Assembly: GCF_025118155.1 (NCBI RefSeq)
Contig: NW_026251397.1
Location: forward strand, 393,501 to 457,500
Source: Cokeromyces recurvatus
Lineage: Eukaryota > Mucoromycota > Mucoromycetes > Mucorales > Mucoraceae
Reading direction: 5' to 3'
Length of the DNA stretch: 64,000 nt
The notes beneath the pieces are model-generated. The model was not told where the DNA came from, did not search any database, and saw only the letters and a list, made by a program, of their open reading frames with translations. Positions 58,724 to 64,000 of the stretch are shown one piece after another. The position numbers and the translations under genes are program-made. Every line of letters starts with the position of its first letter. The first letter of the stretch is position 1.

Positions 58724-61700
58724 ATGTCGAGTCTAAAAAGAAATTCAATCATTCGAAATGATCTCTCTATTGGATCTCGAGTTTTAGTTAATAATGAACT
58801 TTCAGGTACCATTCAGTATTTAGGAACTACCAGTTTTCAAACAGGTCAATGGGTTGGTATTGAGCTCGATGAACCCTGCGGTAAAAACAGTGGTGTTGTT
58901 CAAGGTAAACGCTATTTTGACTGTAAAACGAACCATGGTGTCTTTGTTAGACCTACTAATGTTCAACTATTAACAAATGAGGTATACACACATAAATATA
59001 TAAATAATAAATCTATTTATATGAATAAACATATAAATATATTAAAAAAAAAAACCTTAATAAATTAAAAAATCACATAATAGTCGTCCTTATCAAGAAG
59101 AAAGTCTATAACAGCATCTCCACAGCAACGAAGATCAACAATAACCCCACGAAAATCGATTGTTCCAACAAGTCCACAACCAAGAAAGTCTGTTGGATCA
59201 CCAACCTCGCTACAGACCAGTACTCCTGCATCATCTCCACCTTCACCTAGTAAAAAATCAATGGTTCCAACGCAACAAACAAGAAAATCAGTTGTCTCGC
59301 CCATCTCACCTCCTACGCTAAAATCTCGTCCCACATCACTATTACAATCTACCCTTAACCCTGCTAGCAGAAGTACAATTATCCCTACTAGAAAATCTAC
59401 AATTCCATCGTCAGCGACAGTAACTAGAAGAGCCAGATCTAATACACAAACTCTACCAGTATCTTCTAATGATAATATACCTCCTTCTATATTAAAGAGG
59501 CCTATTACAGCGCCTTCAACGCCAGATCAAGGTGAAACTGAAGTTCATATTTCTGAAATTGATTTTGACAGACAATGTCAAGAGAATACAGTTGCCAATT
59601 CAACCATTATATCAAGTCCTATCTCTATGGAGAAGGAAGATTCTGAAGAAGAGGATCAACAGCAACAACAGCAACAACAGCCTTATGGTTCACTAGCTTC
59701 TTCAAAGCCTATTAGTAAATCAGAACAGGTAATAGATAATGATGTACCAAAAAAAAAAAAAAAGTAACTAATTTCTTTTTATCATTATGAAAGATGGTTC
59801 CACTAAAAGATTATGAAGAGCTTCGATTTAAATTAAAGATTTTAGAAACAAAACGACATGAAGATCGTGAAAAATTTAGAGAACATGAAAAAATTAAAGA
59901 AGAAGCAGAACAATTCTTGACTCTTCGTAACAAACTCCAAGGTACAAAATACTCCATCTATCATATCATACATAAATATTTACTTTTTTTTTTTTGTGGG
60001 TAGATAAAATCTCTGAACTTCAAAGAGATGTACGGGACACGAAACGAGAACTGAAAGAGGCAATGGCAGAAAAGGAATCATTCGAGATAAAGTACAATGA
60101 TTTACTAGAATCAATGGAAATGTTAACGTTAGATAAGGAGGTAGCAGAAGAACGAGCAGAGAATTTGCAACAAGAAGCTAATATGTTGAAAGATCGTATT
60201 GAAGAAATTAGTGTTGATCTTGATATTTTAAAAAAGGAGACAGATATCTTGAACAAACCACCTGAATTAGGTGAAGAGAGAACCCCACTAGAAATTATTC
60301 AGCTTGAGAGGCACAACGAAAGATTAAAAGAAGCATTACTAAGGTAATTAAGGGCATTAAAATGTAGAATATATACATATTAGGTAATGCTAAAACTAAT
60401 TATTTAAAAAAAAAAAAAAAAGATTACGTGATGCTACAGCAGAGCAGGAGAATGAACTCAATCAAAAGATCAAATCCTTAGAACAGGAAAATGATGCTCT
60501 TAAAGAAATAAAAGGACAGTATGAAAAAATGGTAGAAAGGTTGGCCATGACTGAATCTCTTGTGGAGGACATCAAGATGCAACTTGATGATGCCCTTGGT
60601 GCTGAAGAATTAGTTGAGCAATTAACTGAGAAAAATTTAAATCTTACTGAAAAAGTGGACGAGCTTACATCAACTGTTGAAGATCTTGAAGCGCTTAAAG
60701 AACTAGCCGATGAACTCGAAGAGAATCATATGGAAACAGAAAAGCAATTACAAGCTGAAATTGATCATCGTGATATGTTATTGCGAGAACAACTTGAACG
60801 ATTGCGAGCTAATGAAGAAACAATGGGAGATTACGAGGCTACAATTCAACAGTTTAGGGAACTCGTGACACTCTTGCAAAACGATCTTGAAGTATTTAAA
60901 CGTAAAGAACAAGAAGATGCTTCACACAAGATAACATTAAGTAGTCAGTCTCAGGCTGTCATGTCTCTTAATTTACAGTTACAGAATACAGTAATGAAGG
61001 CGCAGGCCAAGCAAATTGATATTGAACTACGCAAATTGGAAGCATCCCAGGCTAATGATCGTCTTACTATGATTCAGCCTTATTTACCAGAATCGTTTTT
61101 CAAAACTGAAAATGATGCAATTTCGTGTTTACTATTATTTAAACGATTAGAATACAAATCAACCCTTATTGTAAAACATTTGGATCAAAGCTATCCCATC
61201 AGTGAAAAGATTATGGATAATGTGACTGAGAACTTGGTTACTATCTGTGAGGTAAAGAGAGAGCATAATTGACAATTGTTTGCATAATTTTTTTATATAC
61301 TTATATTCTCTTAAATAGATCAAACAAAAAGCAGGATGGTTAAGTTCATTATCTTTACGCTTCCAAACATATATGAAAAACTCTGACAATGTAGTCTTCT
61401 CAAAATTGGGTAGAGTTTATCATGATTTAATTGGTGTTGAAAGGAGGTATACATATATTTACTAGGATAAATTATCTTTGAAATATAAGACTGCAATAAC
61501 ATATTAACTATTTCTTTTTTTTTTGTTTATTTCTTTAAAGAGTAAATGCCATTATTGAGTTGTTTAGACTAGATCAATTAAATGAAACTCATTGCTTGAC
61601 AGAACTTCAACGAGTGATTTCACAGGTAGAGCATTTAATAGAAAATCATATAGATCCACAACAGGAAAAGAACAATGTGGACCAATTCTTTGGACTTACG

Positions 61701-63565
61701 AGGGCACTTGATCTAAACGCTGATTGTATAATTGTTGTATTGACTTTTGCTAAACAATCTTTAAACCGTACTGTTCGAGATGAGGGTACAAGTATTTTAG
61801 AGGGAATAAATGAAATGGATCAACATTATATGGAGCCAGTAGGTCGACTGATTGCACAAGCAAAGAATAATAAAATTATAGCCAAGTAAAGTTTCATGCT
61901 AAAGTACAACAAAAATAATAAGCATCATTTATATCATTCTTTATATCTATATAGGAAATTAACACGACAATTAGAAGATATGTTTGAAGAAGCAATGACA
62001 CTAAGACCTGATTATTTACATCGATTCAAGATGCTTTATGCTATTAGTACAAAGTTATCTAAATTCTGTTTAGATGTATGCATAAATAGATAGACTAACA
62101 AACATAATTAATAATTAATTTTGCTTTATATATATATATATATATGTATGTATTTAGGCTTGTAAAGAAAGTACAACTTACCTTGATACCAAACGGGATA
62201 ATCAAGAAGAAATAGAATTATCCTTTATTCAAAAGATCATTAATGAAAAAAGTGATGAAATATTTGAAATGGGGGAAACTTATATGTGGGAAAATGCTTT
62301 AAGGACCATGAAGACTCTGATTACTGAACTTGAAACAACCTATACACAAATTGAGCATGACAATAAGTTGGATAAAAGTAAGTATATAAATATTTATATA
62401 ACTATATACATATAGACAAAGGAAGTAATTACTTATATAATTAGTTACTACGAATGTGGCGCCATGGATTCAACGAGCTGCAGATATTAAGGCCGAAATC
62501 GTTATTAATCACGAGTTGGAACACAAGTTACAACAGCATAATGAAGAAATTGTTAAGCTTATTAAGGACGTACGATTCAAGGTAAACAAGTTGTATGCTT
62601 ACTATATATATATATATATGTATAAACTGAATTAATTTGCTATCTACCTATGTATAGGATCAAGCACTTCAAGAATATGAAGTCAAGATAAGTTTACTTG
62701 AAAAGAGAATGGAAATAGCCAAAAAGGAGGTGGAACATATGAAGTCTTTAGAGGAAGATCTCGAGAAATCTATGAATCAAGAACAAATGTATGTTGAAGC
62801 TATGGAGAATCTTCAAAACGAATATGATGCACTGGAAATGGAAAACATGCAACTTAAAAAGGAAGTTAGTAAACGAGAAGAGACTCGACAGTCTTTGTTA
62901 AGAAAAACCAACTTTGAAGTTGGTGAGGATTCAACTCAAATGCAAGAAATGGCAAGCCATTATCATGAATTATCAGGACAGATTGAGATATTAAAGGCCT
63001 CAATTCGTTATTTACGAGCTGAAAATGCTCAATTAAAGAGCAATGCCTATGCTCAATTGCTCGAACCAGATAGAGTACTTGAAACAAAATCTAACCGACG
63101 TGAATTGCTTAATGAAGTAGCTCGAGAAACAAGAGCATTAATTAAAGATATGCGTATAACAAGTGCCTCACCTCGTATAGTTCAACTCCAACGTCATTCT
63201 AAATGGCAAAGTATGAAAAAGTCACCTGACTATCAATATCAAACGCAGCAATCTGTATTATATACACTTAAACAACGTAGCGTTCAGCTGAGACATCGAA
63301 TAGTGAATGATCTTCAGGTTTCAACCAACCAGAAAAAGAATCAAAAGGTTTGTTTATTTTATTTTATTTTTAAATGTACATTATATGCATCTAAACTTAC
63401 TTATCTTTACAGTCTTCCGATCAGCAAGAAGAACAACAAACAAAGCTTGGTATTATAAAGATTCCTAATATTAATTCTATTACAGCGACAGATTCGGTAC
63501 ACTGCATTGATATCCAAAGTTTAAACAAATTCAAGCAAATCCATAGTATTTTTATACAGTCATAA
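58724..63565 (+). CDS. Dynactin subunit p150-Glued
   Basis: Twelve exons: 58724-58981, 59084-59728, 59794-59941, 60004-60343, 60423-61251, 61319-61446, 61541-61885, 61955-62075, 62158-62377, 62445-62581, 62658-63347, 63413-63565; about 1337 residues. p150 links dynein to cargo and to microtubule plus ends. The N-terminal CAP-Gly domain (residues 15-82) has TTSFQTGQWVGIELDEP, GKNSGVVQGKRYFDC and HGVFVRP; the usual GKNDG loop reads GKNSG. A Ser/Thr/Pro/Arg-rich basic linker (87-300) follows, with a Gln run, then coiled coil 1 (about 302-600, dynein-binding in the family), the folded intercoiled region with LLFKRLEYKSTLIVKHLDQSYP, and coiled coil 2 (about 990-1230). Identification as p150 rather than CLIP-170 rests on the central domain, missing from CLIPs, and on the length. 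Confidence 0.93.
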
Positions 63566-63912
63566 AAAAAAAAAATGCTTCTCAAACCTGATTCGACGAT
63601 ATCAGTATATATTTCTTTGTACTCCCATCATCAGTCTTTTTGAGATGCAATAAGTCTCTTTATTTTATTTTTTTCCTTTTCCTTTTTTTTTTTTAATTCT
63701 ACTGTTTCTTTTTTCTTTATTTCATTTCATTCAATTTACTGTAATTTCTTTCATCTTATTCATCAAACTTTTTTTTTTTTCCTTTTTTAATTATTAATTA
63801 CAAAACAAAGTTACAATCCTATACCATTTCATTGTCGAGAACTCATCATCCTTAATAAACAATACTTTAATATATAAAAAAAATCTTTATTCGAATATTA
63901 CTTAGAACATAA
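63566..63912. promoter_or_regulatory. Spacer between dynactin and kinesin genes
   Basis: 347 bases, T/C-rich on the top strand. It serves as 3' region of the dynactin gene and promoter/leader of the kinesin gene. No specific element recognised. Confidence 0.45.
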
Positions 63913-64000
63913 ATGTCAGGAAATAATATCAAAGTCGTATGTCGTTTTCGACCGCAAAACAAATTAGAAATAAAAGAGGGTGGTGTACCTATTATTGAGA
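63913..64000 (+). CDS. Kinesin heavy chain, N-terminus only (cut by window end)
   Basis: The 29 visible codons start MSGNNIKVVCRFRPQNKLE and continue into EIKEGGVPIIE-type sequence. IKVVCRFRPQN is the first strand of the kinesin motor domain, and this spelling is characteristic of fungal conventional kinesin (kinesin-1), a plus-end-directed microtubule motor. The rest lies outside the window, so class assignment rests on this short match. Neighbouring dynactin encodes the partner of the opposite-polarity motor. Confidence 0.85.
   Translation, partial: MSGNNIKVVCRFRPQNKLEIKEGGVPIIE

Overview
The window is nuclear DNA of a filamentous fungus, most likely an early-diverging Mucoromycota/Mucorales type (inference). 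The support is: very AT-rich intergenic DNA with dozens of long A/T homopolymers; compact genes with many short GT-AG introns (roughly 50-120 bp); the standard genetic code; fungal-type housekeeping proteins; and transposon debris (LINE, Fanzor/TnpB-like) of kinds known from these fungi. Nothing prokaryotic is present: no operons, no CRISPR array, and no tRNA or rRNA that I could recognise. Exon borders were worked out by hand from splice sites and reading phase.

Layout. 1.7-9.1 kb: RIX1/PELP1-like ribosome-assembly factor (+), squalene synthase ERG9 (+), an SLC25A32/FLX1-type mitochondrial carrier (-) and a bHLH transcription factor (-) with an E-box and CCAAT box upstream. 10.9-16 kb: a graveyard of mobile DNA holding a 5'-truncated LINE, then a degenerate Fanzor (eukaryotic TnpB-like nuclease) gene with zinc knuckles and two tight hairpins just 3' of its stop. 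18-31 kb: GNAT acetyltransferase, TRM8/METTL1 tRNA m7G methyltransferase, a small unknown protein, the Rag GTPase GTR2, the Ran GEF RCC1, a GATA factor and a Rab11/Ypt31-like GTPase. 31-37.9 kb: one GNAT gene within decayed repeat and coding debris. 37.9-43.4 kb: the MBOAT protein GUP1 (+) converging on the transcription elongation factor SPT5 (-). 43.5-47.1 kb: gene-poor. 47.1-54.1 kb: a three-RRM protein, a cap 2'-O-methyltransferase-like (CMTR1) gene with a one-base frameshift, an ABHD4/5/Cld1-like hydrolase and RNase H2 subunit B. 54.9-57.8 kb: a zinc-finger mobile element whose first ~0.8 kb is present again in inverted orientation, giving a long hairpin-forming locus beside another LINE tail. 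58.7-64 kb: dynactin p150-Glued and the first codons of a conventional kinesin.

The genes are mostly independent housekeeping functions: ribosome biogenesis, sterol synthesis, nutrient signalling, Ran and Rab GTPase cycles, mRNA capping and elongation, genome maintenance, and microtubule transport. Dynactin and kinesin lie 347 bp apart. Two pairs converge with very short gaps (35 bp for ERG9/carrier and 68 bp for GUP1/SPT5). The least ordinary content is the Fanzor remnant with its candidate guide-RNA hairpins and the long inverted repeat, which could feed an RNAi pathway.
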